A stretch of DNA of 64,000 bases from Caulobacter sp. 602-2 (GCF_011043625.1 NZ_JAAKGT010000004.1:248001-312000), one strand, 5' to 3'. Counted from the stretch's first letter, positions 22,604 through 33,776 are shown. The notes: generated by a model not told the origin, from the letters alone. Program-made: numbers and translations.

Positions 22604-22875
22604 CCGTGCGCTGCGGCGGCTTGTTCGGCTTCGGCGGCCTCGATGATGGCGTCCAGCTCGACCATCAGTTCATCGAGCGTGACATAGCCGTCGCGCTCGG
22701 ACTCCGCGATGGCCTCGTCGATCGAGCGCCGAAGCGCCAGGCGTTCGGCCTCACGGCTTTGCAGCAGGGTCAGGCTGGATCGCACGACGGCGTCGATGTC
22801 GGCGTAGCGCCCCTCGGCCACGAGGTCCTCGGCGAACTTCTCCAAGGCGGGCGTCAGTTTCACCTGGATGGTCAT
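22600..22875 (-). CDS. ParD-like antitoxin
   Basis: 91 residues. N-terminal ribbon-helix-helix DNA-binding part (MTIQVKLTPALEKFAEDLVAEGRYADIDAVVRSSLTLL), followed by an acidic helical tail (EAERLALRRSIDEAIAESERDGYVTLDELMVELDAII) that would wrap the toxin. It likely autoregulates the operon and neutralises the downstream RelE/ParE toxin. It sits 58 bases after the cystathionine beta-synthase stop, on the same strand, so cotranscription is likely. Confidence 0.85.
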   Translation of the reverse strand: MTIQVKLTPALEKFAEDLVAEGRYADIDAVVRSSLTLLQSREAERLALRRSIDEAIAESERDGYVTLDELMVELDAIIEAAEAEQAAAAHG

Positions 22876-22933
22876 GCGACCCTCGTGTCGATTTCGATCG
22901 CAGCATGACTCCGCGGGAACAAAACCGCAACCA

Positions 22934-24334
22934 TCACGCCTCCAGCCGCAGGTGGTTGAGCAGGTCGACGCGGGTGATGACGCCGACGAACTCGTCGCCG
23001 TCGACCACCAGGGCCACCTCGTCGCGATCGAACACTTCGGGCAGGGCCTCGACGCCCTGGTGGGCCTGCAGGGTGTTGATCTCGCGCGTCATGGCCTGTG
23101 CGACGGCGGTCTTGAAGCGCGCCCCACGATGTTCGTCGCCGCCCTCTACGGCGGCCAGGATGTCGCTCTCGTCGAGGATGCCCACCAGCTTGCCGTGATC
23201 GACCACCGGCAGCTGGCTGATGTCGGACGAGCGCATGCGGTTGTAGGCCGTCAGCAGGGTGTCGCCCGGCCCGATGGCGATGACGCCGCCGTCGGCGTAG
23301 CGCTTGGCGATCAGGTCGCGCAGGTCGCCGTGCAGCTCGCGCTGGTCGAAGCCGTGGGCGGCCAGCCACATGTCGTTGAACATCTTGGTCAGGTACTTGG
23401 CGCCGGTGTCGCAGACCAGCGTGACGACCCGCTTGGCCTGCGTCTGCTCGCGGCAGTACTTCAGGGCGGCGGCCAGCAGGCAGCCCGAGGACGAGCCGGC
23501 CAGCACGCCCTCCTTGCGCAGCAGCTCGCGGGCGGTGTCGACGCTCTCGCGGTCGCTGATCGAATAGGCCTTGGAGACCAGGTCCATCTGGGCGTTGTCG
23601 GGGATGAAGTCCTCGCCGATGCCCTCGACGATCCACGAGCCGGCCTCGCCGTAGGTTCCGGTGGCCACGTAGTCGCAGAGGATCGAGCCGACCGGGTCGG
23701 CCAGCACCATCTTCGTCTTGGGGGAATGCTTGGCCATGTAGCGGCCGACGCCCGTCAGGGTGCCGCCCGAGCCGACGCCCACCACGACGGCGTCGACGTC
23801 GCCGCCCATCTGCTCGAGGATCTCAGGGCCGGTGCCGGTCTCGTGGGCCAGCGGATTGGCCGGGTTGGCGAACTGGTTGACGTAGATCGCGCCGGGGATC
23901 GACTGGGCCAGGGCCTGGGCCATGTCCTGGTAGTATTCGGGGTGGCCCTTGCCGACGTCGCTGCGGGTCAGGCGCACGTCGACGCCCATGGCCCGCAGGT
24001 GCAGGATCTTCTCGCGCGCCATCTTGTCGGGGACGATCAGGATCAGCTTGTAGCCCTTCAGGCTGGCCACCTGCGCCAGGCCAAGGCCGGTGTTGCCGGC
24101 GGTGGCCTCGATGATGGTCTCGCCCGGCTTCAGGCTGCCGTCGGCCTCGGCCGCCTCGATCATCGAGCGGGCCACGCGGTCCTTGATCGAGCCGCCGGGG
24201 TTCTGGCTTTCCAGCTTCAGGAACAGGCGGCACGGGCCGGTGTCGAGGTTGCGGACCTCCAGCATCGGCGTGCGGCCGATCAGGTCGAGCGCGGAACCGG
24301 CGACCGGCGGAAGGGCGGATCTGGGGTCGTTCAT
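22934..24334 (-). CDS. Cystathionine beta-synthase with CBS domains
   Basis: 466 residues from the ATG at 24334. The PLP domain (about 15-320) has Lys51 in ESQNPGGSIKDRVARSM, EATAGNTGLGLAQVA, and the glycine loop GVGSGGTLTGVGRYM. A C-terminal pair of CBS domains (about 340-466) starts at KRYADGGVIAIGPGDTLLTAYNRM. It condenses serine (or acetylserine) with homocysteine to cystathionine, or with sulfide to cysteine; the CBS pair commonly senses adenosyl compounds. First gene of an operon with a ParD/ParE-like pair and the cystathionine lyase. Confidence 0.88.
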   Translation of the reverse strand: MNDPRSALPPVAGSALDLIGRTPMLEVRNLDTGPCRLFLKLESQNPGGSIKDRVARSMIEAAEADGSLKPGETIIEATAGNTGLGLAQVASLKGYKLILIVPDKMAREKILHLRAMGVDVRLTRSDVGKGHPEYYQDMAQALAQSIPGAIYVNQFANPANPLAHETGTGPEILEQMGGDVDAVVVGVGSGGTLTGVGRYMAKHSPKTKMVLADPVGSILCDYVATGTYGEAGSWIVEGIGEDFIPDNAQMDLVSKAYSISDRESVDTARELLRKEGVLAGSSSGCLLAAALKYCREQTQAKRVVTLVCDTGAKYLTKMFNDMWLAAHGFDQRELHGDLRDLIAKRYADGGVIAIGPGDTLLTAYNRMRSSDISQLPVVDHGKLVGILDESDILAAVEGGDEHRGARFKTAVAQAMTREINTLQAHQGVEALPEVFDRDEVALVVDGDEFVGVITRVDLLNHLRLEA

Positions 24335-24420
24335 GGCGCGACTCCGGGTCAGGGCGAAACGATCACCCTGTGTAACGCCCAAAACCGGAAACGGGAAACG
24401 CCGTTATTCAAGCTTGGCCG

Positions 24421-24654
24421 TCAGGCCCCAGCGGCGGCCAGCCGGTCCATCCGCCATTCGCGGGCGAACTTGTGGCCGACGCCGACGTCCTCGAACACCA
24501 CCTTGCGGCGCTCGGCGCCCAGTTCGGGCGTGTTGTGGATCATCACGAACGGAAAGCCGTTGCTGGCCAGGAAGCTCTGCACGAAGCGCGAGAACCGCAC
24601 GGCTTCCTCGGCGGAGGCCAGGCAGATGTCGATGGCGATGTCGGCGGCTTTCAT
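24421..24654 (-). CDS. Conserved small protein, unknown function
   Basis: 77 residues from the ATG at 24654. The sequence (ADIAIDICLASAEEAVRFSRFVQSFLASNGFPFVMIHNTPELGAERRKVVFEDVGVGHKFAREWRMDRLAAAG) alternates helices and strands like a small globular domain and has no signal peptide or membrane segment. No family or catalytic motif was recognised. The coding pattern agrees with its neighbours. A palindrome TTCGCATTTGCGAA lies 47 bases upstream (24701-24714) and may be regulatory. Confidence 0.6.
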   Translation of the reverse strand: MKAADIAIDICLASAEEAVRFSRFVQSFLASNGFPFVMIHNTPELGAERRKVVFEDVGVGHKFAREWRMDRLAAAGA

Positions 24655-24735
24655 GGGCGCGCTCCTCAGAACTTGAGGTTTCCCGACCCTAACGCGCGAA
24701 TTCGCATTTGCGAACCACCTTCGCAGTCGCAAAAA

Positions 24736-24763
24736 GAAACGGCCCCGGACGAATCCGGGGCCG
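24736..24763 (-). terminator. Intrinsic terminator of transaldolase gene
   Basis: CGGCCCCGGA (24740-24749) and TCCGGGGCCG (24754-24763) form a 10-base stem with a CGAA-type tetraloop. On the minus strand it is followed by TTTCTTTTT. It lies 49 bases past the fsa/tal-like stop codon. Confidence 0.85.
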
Positions 24764-24811
24764 CGCCTTGTGGTGCAACGGTTTGCGGCGACTGGAAAAT
24801 CGCCCGGCCGA

Positions 24812-25465
24812 CTACAGGATGGACTGGCCGGTGCCGGCCCAGTCCTTCAGGAACTGCTCCAGGCCCTTGTCGGTCAGCGGATGCTTGAACATGTCGCCGA
24901 ACACCGCCGGCGGGATGGTGACCACGTCGGCGCCGACGATGGCGGCTTCCTTGACGTGGGCGGTGTTGCGCACCGAGGCGGCCAGGATTTCGGTCTCGTA
25001 GCCGTAGTTGTCGTAGATCGCGCGGATGTCGCGGATCAGGTCCATGCCGTCGAAGCCGTAGTCGTCCAGGCGGCCGATGAACGGCGAGACGTAGGTGGCG
25101 CCGGCCTTGGCGGCCAGCAGGGCCTGGCTCGGCGAGAAGCACAGGGTGACGTTGGTCTTGACGCCTTCGTTGGCGAAGTGGCCGCAGGCGATCAGGCCGT
25201 CGCGGGTCAGCGGCAGCTTGATCACGACGTTGGGGGCGATCTGCGCCAGCTTGGCGCCTTCGGCGATCATGGCGTCGGCGGTGGTGGCGGCGACTTCGGC
25301 GCTGATCGGGCCGGGGACGAGGTCGCAGATCTCGGCGATCACTTCCAGCATCGGGCGGCCCGACTTGGCGATCAGGGTCGGGTTGGTGGTGACGCCGTCG
25401 ATCAGGCCGGTCGCGGCGAAGTCGGCGATGACCTTGGTGTCGGTGCTGTCGAGGAAGATCTGCAT
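24812..25465 (-). CDS. fsa: Transaldolase / fructose-6-phosphate aldolase family
   Basis: 217 residues, the short (about 220) class of transaldolases. The Schiff-base lysine is Lys83 in NVVIKLPLT; typical motifs [14 protein letters not shown] and [16 protein letters not shown] are present. It either cleaves fructose-6-phosphate to dihydroxyacetone and glyceraldehyde-3-phosphate or acts as transaldolase. The exact activity cannot be read from the sequence. A terminator follows it, and it forms its own transcript. Confidence 0.9.
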   Translation of the reverse strand: MQIFLDSTDTKVIADFAATGLIDGVTTNPTLIAKSGRPMLEVIAEICDLVPGPISAEVAATTADAMIAEGAKLAQIAPNVVIKLPLTRDGLIACGHFANEGVKTNVTLCFSPSQALLAAKAGATYVSPFIGRLDDYGFDGMDLIRDIRAIYDNYGYETEILAASVRNTAHVKEAAIVGADVVTIPPAVFGDMFKHPLTDKGLEQFLKDWAGTGQSIL

Positions 25466-25538
25466 GGCTCTGCGCGGGGGCCTTGTTGTGGAGAATTTAC
25501 AGCGGGTTTAGCCCCTCGGGGCCGGCCGCGCCAGGATT

Positions 25539-26414
25539 TCAGATCTCGCCGTCGGCCAGTTGGCGCAGATAGCGGTGATAGCCGGTCTTGGGGGCCGGGC
25601 CGGCCAGGGCGCGCAGCTGATCGGCGTCGATGAAGCCCATCTGGAAGGCGACTTCCTCGACGCAGCCGATGCGGAAGCCCTGCCGCAGCTCGATGGCGCG
25701 GACGTACTCGGAGGCCTCCATCAGGGAGTCGTGGGTGCCGGTGTCGAACCAGGCGTAGCCGCGGCCCAGGCGCTCGACGGTCAGGTCGCCGGCGTCGAGA
25801 TAGGCGCGGTTGACGTCGGTGATCTCCAGCTCGCCGCGGGCCGAGGGCTTGAGGCCGCGGGCGATGGCCGGCGCCTTGCCGTCATAGAAGTAGAGGCCGG
25901 TCACGGCGTGGCGCGAACGCGGCTTGGCGGGCTTTTCCTCGATGCTGAGGGCGCCGCCGTCGGGTCCGATCTCGACGACGCCGTAGCGCTGGGGATCGAC
26001 CACGGCATAGCCGAACACGGTGGCGCCGGCGGGGCGGGCGGCGGCTCTCTGCAGCACGTCGGCGAAGCCGGCGCCGAAGAAGATGTTGTCGCCTAGCACG
26101 ACGACGCTGTCGGCCCCGTCGAGGAACGCCTCGCCCAGGATCAGCGCCTGGGCGATGCCGTCGGGCGAGGCCTGGGGCATGTACTCGATGCGCAGGCCCA
26201 GCTGCGAGCCGTCGCCCAACAGGCGCCGGAAGGCGGTCTCGTCATGCGGGTTGGTGACGATCAGCACCTCGCGCACCCCGGCCAGCATCAGGGTGGTCAG
26301 CGAGTAGTAGATCATCGGCTTGTCGTAGACCGGCAGCAGTTGCTTGCTGACGGCCAGGGTCAGGGGGGCCAGCCGGCTGCCCGAGCCGCCGGCGAGGATG
26401 ATCCCGCGCCTCAT
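25539..26414 (-). CDS. rfbA: Glucose-1-phosphate thymidylyltransferase
   Basis: 291 residues. The nucleotidyltransferase motif [11 protein letters not shown] and [36 protein letters not shown] are clear RmlA hallmarks. It makes dTDP-glucose from dTTP and glucose-1-phosphate. ATG at 26414 overlaps the stop of rfbD (ATGA), so it is translationally coupled. Third step is upstream, rfbB and rfbD; the order here is rfbB-rfbD-rfbA, with rfbC missing and placed at 61.5 kb. Confidence 0.95.
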   Translation of the reverse strand: MRRGIILAGGSGSRLAPLTLAVSKQLLPVYDKPMIYYSLTTLMLAGVREVLIVTNPHDETAFRRLLGDGSQLGLRIEYMPQASPDGIAQALILGEAFLDGADSVVVLGDNIFFGAGFADVLQRAAARPAGATVFGYAVVDPQRYGVVEIGPDGGALSIEEKPAKPRSRHAVTGLYFYDGKAPAIARGLKPSARGELEITDVNRAYLDAGDLTVERLGRGYAWFDTGTHDSLMEASEYVRAIELRQGFRIGCVEEVAFQMGFIDADQLRALAGPAPKTGYHRYLRQLADGEI

Positions 26415-27295
26415 GTGTCCAATCCTTCGGCGATGATCTGGTCGGCGGCGCGCGCGACGGCGCTCGCCCATGGCTCGGCCTGCCAGCCGAACACGGCGGA
26501 AACCCGGCTGCTATCGAGCGCGCCGTTGAGCGGCCGCGCAGCGGGTTCGGGAAAGTCGCGCTTGGCGATCGGCGAAAGCCGCGCCCGCGTCAGGGGGTCG
26601 CGCCGCAGGGCCGCGGCGGCCAGGTCGTGGCGCGAGGTCGCGCCGGCGTTGGTGAAGTGGAACAGGCCGAAGGCCGGATCGCCGGGCGCGGCGCTGGCCC
26701 AGCGCGGGGCGGCGCCCAGCAGGAAGTCGGCCAGGGCGACGGCGTCGGTCGGGCAGCCGTACTGGTCGGCCACCACGCGCAGTTCGTCCCGCGTCCGCCC
26801 GAGCTCCAGCATCGTGCGGATGAAGTTGCGGCCAAAGCGCGAGAACACCCAGGAGACCCGCAGCACGACGCCCTTCTCCCAGGCCAGGACGGCGGTCTCG
26901 CCCTCCAGCTTGGTGGCGCCGTAGACCGACAGCGGGTTGGGCGCGTCATCTTCGCGATAGGCGCGGTCGAGGGTTCCGTCGAACACGCAGTCGGTCGACA
27001 GATGCACCAGCGGCAGGCCGCGGGCGGCGCAGGCCTGGGCCATGGCCGCCGGGGCCAGGGCGTTGGCGGCGCGGGTCGCCTCGGGCTCGGCCTCGGCCTT
27101 GTCGACCAGGGTGAAGGCGGCGCAGTTGATCACCAGGTCGCAGTCGGCCCCGGCGATCGCCGCCTCGATCGCGGCGGTGTCGGCCAGGTCGACCTGGGCG
27201 CGCGACAGGGGCGCAAGGGCGGCCCGTCCCGGGGCGGCGGCGATCATCGCCCGTGACACCTGGCCGGTGGCCCCGAACTGGAGGATCCGGATCAC
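26411..27295 (-). CDS. rfbD: dTDP-4-dehydrorhamnose reductase
   Basis: 294 residues from a GTG at 27295 that overlaps rfbB's stop. An extended SDR with GATGQVSRA (nucleotide loop) and the catalytic [17 protein letters not shown] and [12 protein letters not shown] are typical RmlD signatures. It reduces dTDP-4-dehydro-L-rhamnose to dTDP-L-rhamnose using NADPH. Tight four-base overlaps with rfbB and rfbA indicate a coupled operon. Confidence 0.93.
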   Translation of the reverse strand: MIRILQFGATGQVSRAMIAAAPGRAALAPLSRAQVDLADTAAIEAAIAGADCDLVINCAAFTLVDKAEAEPEATRAANALAPAAMAQACAARGLPLVHLSTDCVFDGTLDRAYREDDAPNPLSVYGATKLEGETAVLAWEKGVVLRVSWVFSRFGRNFIRTMLELGRTRDELRVVADQYGCPTDAVALADFLLGAAPRWASAAPGDPAFGLFHFTNAGATSRHDLAAAALRRDPLTRARLSPIAKRDFPEPAARPLNGALDSSRVSAVFGWQAEPWASAVARAADQIIAEGLDT

Positions 27296-28341
27296 GCGCT
27301 GACGCCCAGTCGCTGGCCGGCGAAGCCCTTGGCGCGCAGCGCGTCCCACCAGCCGTCGTTGTCGAGATACCAGCGCACGGTCCGCTCCAGGCCCTCTTCG
27401 ACCGTCATGGCCGGCGACCAGCCGAGGTCGCGCTGCAGCTTGCCCGCGTCGATGGCGTAGCGGCGGTCGTGGGCCGGACGGTCGGTGACGTGGGTGATCA
27501 GGTCCTCGCGCGGGGTGTTGCCCGGGCGGATGCGGTCGAGGGCCGCGCAGATGGTGCGAACCAGGTCGATGTTGGCGCGCTCGGCGTCGCCGCCGATCAG
27601 GTAGGTCTCGCCCGGGACGCCGGCCTCCAGCACCCGCAGCAGCGCGGCGGCGTGGTCCTCGACGTGCAGCCAGTCGCGGACCTGCCGCCCGTCGCCGTAG
27701 ACCGGGATGGGGCGGCCGGCCAGGGCGTTGAAGATCACCGTCGGGATCAGCTTTTCCGGATGCTGGCGCGGCCCGTAGTTGTTCGAGCACGAGGTGACGA
27801 TCACCGGCAGGCCGTAGGTGCGGCCCCAGGCGCGGGCCAGCAGGTCAGAGGCGGCCTTGCTGGACGAGTAGGGCGAGGTCGGGTCGATCGGCGAGCGCTC
27901 GTCGAACGGCGCGTCGTCGGGGCCCAGCGCGCCATAGACCTCGTCGGTCGAGACGTGGACGAAGCGGAAGCGCGCGGCGCGTTCGGAGGGCAGTCGGCCA
28001 TGATGGGCTCGGGCGGCCTCGAGCAGCACGGCCGTGCCCATGACGTTGGTCCGCACGAAGGCCAGCGGGCCGTCGATCGAGCGGTCGACGTGCGACTCCG
28101 CCGCCAGGTGCAGCACGGCGTCGGGGTCGTGGCGCGCGAAGAGGGCCGCCATGGCCTCGGCGTCGGCGATGTCGGCCTGCTCGAAGGCATAGGCCGGATG
28201 GGCCTCGACCTCGGTCAGGTTGGCCAGATCGCCGGCATAGGTCAGGGCGTCGACATTGACGACGGCGTGGCCGGCGGCCAGGGCGCTGCGGACCAGGGTC
28301 GAGCCGATGAAGCCGGCGCCGCCGGTGATGAGGAGTTTCAA
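27292..28341 (-). CDS. rfbB: dTDP-glucose 4,6-dehydratase
   Basis: 349 residues. Rossmann motif GGAGFIGS (residues 7-14), catalytic Thr132-Asp133-Glu134 (STDEVYG) and Tyr158/Lys162 (YSSSK), as in RmlB. It forms dTDP-4-keto-6-deoxyglucose, the common precursor of rhamnose. The start overlaps the GmhB-like phosphatase gene stop by four bases. Second gene of the gmhB-rfbB-rfbD-rfbA operon. Confidence 0.95.
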   Translation of the reverse strand: MKLLITGGAGFIGSTLVRSALAAGHAVVNVDALTYAGDLANLTEVEAHPAYAFEQADIADAEAMAALFARHDPDAVLHLAAESHVDRSIDGPLAFVRTNVMGTAVLLEAARAHHGRLPSERAARFRFVHVSTDEVYGALGPDDAPFDERSPIDPTSPYSSSKAASDLLARAWGRTYGLPVIVTSCSNNYGPRQHPEKLIPTVIFNALAGRPIPVYGDGRQVRDWLHVEDHAAALLRVLEAGVPGETYLIGGDAERANIDLVRTICAALDRIRPGNTPREDLITHVTDRPAHDRRYAIDAGKLQRDLGWSPAMTVEEGLERTVRWYLDNDGWWDALRAKGFAGQRLGVSA

Positions 28342-28886
28342 GCCGGATCTCCAGGCGCGGCCGGAAAACGCCGCCCCAGTTTGCGCTCGAGGAAGTTCAG
28401 CAGGTCGCCGCCCTCGAACAGGAAGCCCTCGACGCCCGCCCGGCGGGCGGCTTCGACGTCGCTGTCGTTGTCGCCGACCAGCACGCAGGTCTCGGGCGAG
28501 AGGCCGTGCTCGGCCAGGCCGCGCAGGATCATGCCGGGGTTGGGTTTGCGGTCGGGGTGGTCGTCGTGGCGATAGGCCTCAATCACGGCGTCCTTGTGGA
28601 AGGGGGCGTGATAGAACGCGGCGATCTCGCCGCCGGTACGCGCCAGTTCCTCGCGCATGAAGGCATGCAGGGCGTGCACGGCCGTCTCGGGGAAGTAGCC
28701 GCGCGCGACGCCAGACTGGTTGGTGACCACGATGCAGCGGACGCCCGCCCGGGTCAGGGCCGCGACGGCTTCCCTGGCGCCGGGGATCCATTCCAGGCGC
28801 GCGGGGTCGTGGACATAGCCGTGGTCCGCGTTCAACACGCCGTCGCGATCGAAGAAAACGGCCTTGAGCGGCGCTTCGCTGGACAT
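28338..28886 (-). CDS. gmhB: GmhB-like HAD phosphatase (HAD-IIIA)
   Basis: 182 residues. HAD motif I is FDRDGVLN (Asp13, Asp15), motif II VVTNQSG, motif III RKPNPGM, motif [16 protein letters not shown]. It resembles D-glycero-D-manno-heptose-1,7-bisphosphate 7-phosphatase. The zinc-binding Cys/His loop of classic GmhB is replaced by [21 protein letters not shown], which has no cysteines, so the substrate may differ. Starts the operon whose next gene is rfbB. Heptose synthesis is likely but unproven. Confidence 0.8.
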   Translation of the reverse strand: MSSEAPLKAVFFDRDGVLNADHGYVHDPARLEWIPGAREAVAALTRAGVRCIVVTNQSGVARGYFPETAVHALHAFMREELARTGGEIAAFYHAPFHKDAVIEAYRHDDHPDRKPNPGMILRGLAEHGLSPETCVLVGDNDSDVEAARRAGVEGFLFEGGDLLNFLERKLGRRFPAAPGDPA

Positions 28887-28981
28887 CCGCTAGCCATTAC
28901 GCGAGCCCCTGCACCGCCACAAGCAGAGGGTTGCGCCTCGAACGGAGCGGGCTAGAAACGGCTCTCCTTGAGGAGACTTCC

Positions 28982-30136
28982 ATGACCGACGCCGCCCGTA
29001 TCGTCCGCTTGCGGGATCAGCTCAAGACATGGGCCCTGAACGACGCCTTCCCGCTCTGGTGGACGGTGGGGGCCGACCGCGTGAACGGCGGCTTCTTCGA
29101 GAAGATCGACCTCGACGGCAGCCCGGTCGAGGCGCCGCGCCGGGCGCGGGTGCAGCCGCGCCAGATCTATTCCTACGCCGTGGCGGGCATGCTGGGCTGG
29201 GAAGGCCCCTGGCGCGAGGCGCTGGCCCACGGCCTGGCGTTCTACCTGGCGCGCTACCGCCGCCCGGACGGCTTCTTCCGCACCCTGGTGGGCTCGGACG
29301 GCGCGCCGCTGGACGACAAGGTGGACCTCTACGACCAAGCTTTCGGCCTGTTCGGCCTGGCCATGGCCAGCCAGGCCCTGCCCGAGCGCGAGGACCTGCC
29401 GCAGATCGCCGTCGAGCTGCGCGACGCCCTCTACGGCTCGCTGAAGCACCCGGTCGCCGGTTTCGAGGAAAGCGTCCCGCGCATCCTGCCGCTGCTGTCG
29501 AACCCGCATATGCATCTTTTCGAGGCCAGCCTGGCCTGGATCGAGGCAGGGGGCGACGCGCGCTGGCGCGAAATGGCCGACGAGATCGCCGAACTGGCGC
29601 TGGCCAAGTTCATCGATCCCAAGAGCGGCGGCCTGCGCGAATACTATGACGGCGACTGGAACCCCGCCCCCGGCGTGGCCGGGCGCATCGTCGAGCCGGG
29701 CCACCAGTTCGAGTGGGCCTGGCTGCTGCTGCGCTGGAGCCAGCTGTCCGGACGCGACGACGCCAAGGCCGCGGCCCTGCGCATGATCGAGATCGGCAAG
29801 GGGCCGGGCGTGGATCCCGCGCGCGGCGTGGCGATCTTCGCCCTGCTCGACGACATGAGCGTGCACGACGGCGTCGCCCGCCTGTGGGCCCAGACCGAGT
29901 GGGTGAAGGCCGGCGTGCTGGCGGCCCAGGTCACCGGCGACGCGGCGTGGATGGACGTGGCGGCCGACGGCGCCGAGGCGCTGCTGAAGTATCTCGACGT
30001 GGCCGTGCCGGGCCTGTGGCGCGACAAGCTCCAGGCCGACGGGACGTTCGTGGAGGAGCCGGCGCCGGCCAGCTCCTTCTATCACATCGTCTGCGCCATC
30101 CTGGAGCTGGACCGGGTCGTCAGCGCCAGATCGTGA
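28982..30136 (+). CDS. AGE-family epimerase / mannose isomerase-like
   Basis: 384 residues from ATG 28982 with a ribosome-binding site (GAGGAG). It has the alpha/alpha-barrel pattern of N-acylglucosamine 2-epimerase/mannose isomerase: ARVQPRQIYSYA, DLYDQAFGLFGLAMAS, NPHMHLFEASLAWIE, IVEPGHQFEWAWLLLRW and ALWAQTEWVKAG. Catalytic histidines (PGHQFEW, HMHLFE) are present. It probably converts mannose(-6-P) and fructose(-6-P) or related sugars. The convergent manC gene overlaps its 3' end by 17 bases, which suits a shared mannose pathway. Confidence 0.88.
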   Translation: MTDAARIVRLRDQLKTWALNDAFPLWWTVGADRVNGGFFEKIDLDGSPVEAPRRARVQPRQIYSYAVAGMLGWEGPWREALAHGLAFYLARYRRPDGFFRTLVGSDGAPLDDKVDLYDQAFGLFGLAMASQALPEREDLPQIAVELRDALYGSLKHPVAGFEESVPRILPLLSNPHMHLFEASLAWIEAGGDARWREMADEIAELALAKFIDPKSGGLREYYDGDWNPAPGVAGRIVEPGHQFEWAWLLLRWSQLSGRDDAKAAALRMIEIGKGPGVDPARGVAIFALLDDMSVHDGVARLWAQTEWVKAGVLAAQVTGDAAWMDVAADGAEALLKYLDVAVPGLWRDKLQADGTFVEEPAPASSFYHIVCAILELDRVVSARS

Positions 30137-31436
30137 TCAGGGCGGTGCTGGCCTCGGCGGCGCGCACCATGACCGGCGAGTGCAGGTCGGCGCGCGCGCC
30201 CTGGGCGTAGGTCTCGACCTCGGCTTCCAGGGCGCCGTCCAGGACCTGGATGGAGCTGGCGGGCAGGCTGGTCATGGCCCCCGCCTCGAAGCGCCAGAGC
30301 GAGACCTCGGCGGCGGCCGAGCGGGTCACCGGCTGGCGCTCGATGCCGCCGGAGAAGGCGATGGCGTGGCGGTGGGCGATGTCGCGACCGCTGGCCTTCA
30401 GCACGTCGACCAGCGTCTTGACCGCCTGGGCGTCGTCGCGGCGACAGACCAGCACCGCGTCGTTCTCGGCCACGATCAGCAGGTCCTCGACGCCGATGGC
30501 GCCGACGAACGGACCGTTGGAGCGGGCCAGGACGCCCTTGGTGTTGATCAGGTGCACGTCGCCGTTGGCGGTGTTGCCCGAGGGGTCGCGGATCGAGGCT
30601 TCCCAGATCGCGTCCCACGCGCCCAGGTCCGACCAGGTGAAGGCGGCCGGGGCCACCGCGGCCTTCGAGGTGCGCTCCATCACCGCGTAGTCGAGCGACT
30701 TCTTGGTGGTGGTCGAGAAGGATTCCGGGTCGAGGTGCAGGGTGATGCCGTTGCGGGCGGCCTTGTCGACGGCCTGGACCGCGCCGGTGCTGATCGCCGG
30801 CTCGTAGGCGTCCAGCTCTTCCAGCAGCGTCTTGGCGGAGAAGGCGAAGTTGCCGCTGTTCCAGTAGTAGCCTTCGGCCAGGTAGCGCTTGGCGGTCTCC
30901 AGGTCGGGCTTCTCGACGAAGGCCTCGATGGCCTTGACCCCGCTGGGCAGCGGCTGGCCGGGCTTGATGTAGCCGAAGCCCGTGGCCGGGCCGGTCGGCT
31001 GGACGCCGAAGGTGACGATCAGGCCGTTGCGGGCGGCGGACACGGCCGTCAGGGCGGCGTCGCGGAAGACGTCGACCTCGGCGATGTGATGGTCGGCGGC
31101 GAGCATCAGCACCACGCCGTCGGGCGTCTTGGCGCGGACATAGGCGGCCGCGGCGGCGATGGCGGGCGCGGAATCGCGGGCCTCGGGCTCGATGATCACC
31201 ACCAGATTGGCGCCGATCTCGCGGGCCTGGCGCTCGACCAGCTCGGCCATCTGGCGGCCGGTCACGACGACGATTTCTCGGGCGCCGGGCAGGTCCATCA
31301 CGCGCAGGATGGTTTCCTGGAAGCTCGAGCGGTCACCGATCAGCTTGAGGAATTGCTTCGGGCGGTCGGCCCGCGACGACGGCCAGAGGCGCGTGCCTGA
31401 CCCGCCGCACAGGATGACCGGATAGATGGCGTCCAC
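30120..31436 (-). CDS. manC: Mannose-1-phosphate guanylyltransferase
   Basis: 438 residues from GTG 31436 (an upstream TTG at 31490 would add 18 unlikely residues). GGSGTRLWPSSRADRPKQFLKL is the NTP-binding signature, and FVEKPDLETAKRYLAEGYYWNSGNF the sugar part. It makes GDP-mannose, the precursor of the gmd/rmd products. It is shorter than bifunctional ManC (about 470-480) and the C-terminal cupin is degenerate. The leader carries a hairpin and T-run directly before the start (31439-31473). Confidence 0.9.
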   Translation of the reverse strand: MDAIYPVILCGGSGTRLWPSSRADRPKQFLKLIGDRSSFQETILRVMDLPGAREIVVVTGRQMAELVERQAREIGANLVVIIEPEARDSAPAIAAAAAYVRAKTPDGVVLMLAADHHIAEVDVFRDAALTAVSAARNGLIVTFGVQPTGPATGFGYIKPGQPLPSGVKAIEAFVEKPDLETAKRYLAEGYYWNSGNFAFSAKTLLEELDAYEPAISTGAVQAVDKAARNGITLHLDPESFSTTTKKSLDYAVMERTSKAAVAPAAFTWSDLGAWDAIWEASIRDPSGNTANGDVHLINTKGVLARSNGPFVGAIGVEDLLIVAENDAVLVCRRDDAQAVKTLVDVLKASGRDIAHRHAIAFSGGIERQPVTRSAAAEVSLWRFEAGAMTSLPASSIQVLDGALEAEVETYAQGARADLHSPVMVRAAEASTALITIWR

Positions 31437-31438
31437 CG

Positions 31439-31473
31439 AAAAAACCCCCAGCTTTCCAAGATGCCTATGGGGG
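31439..31473 (-). promoter_or_regulatory. Attenuator-like hairpin immediately before manC start
   Basis: On the minus strand CCCCCA (31473-31468) and TGGGGG (31450-31445) form a 6-base stem followed by six T residues that end two bases before the GTG start. A TATAGT box at 31484-31479 would start transcription just ahead of it. It looks like an intrinsic terminator in the leader; it may also simply end transcripts from the upstream nadE gene. Confidence 0.4.
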
Positions 31474-31548
31474 TGCGGACTATAGGACAAATCCGGCCGG
31501 GTCCACCCGCCGGACGGTCATATTCATTGGTGTCGACCGCCAAGCGCT

Positions 31549-33576
<2,028 letters not shown>

Positions 33577-33594
33577 GCGGTCGACCTTTCGAGG

Positions 33595-33615
33595 TTATGC
33601 TGAAATTGAGCATAA
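33595..33615. promoter_or_regulatory. NAD-metabolism operator candidate upstream of nadE
   Basis: TTATGCT (33595-33601) and AGCATAA (33609-33615) are exact complements around GAAATTG. It starts 19 bases before the nadE start, i.e. over the promoter or leader. Palindromes of this form are used by NAD-pool repressors in alphaproteobacteria (NrtR/NadQ type), but I could not compare to a motif set. Confidence 0.5.
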
Positions 33616-33776
33616 GTCGGGGTCCAGCTATATCCGGTCCGCGCGCCGTTGCATAGCGGCCTCAGCCTGCGGGGCTTGTGCCCCGGTTGCTTGACCCTGG
33701 AGGCCGCGCATGTCACGTGCGGGCCGCGCAGGCGCCCCCGCCGTCCACAGACATAAAAGCCGAAGAGCCAGAGCCC

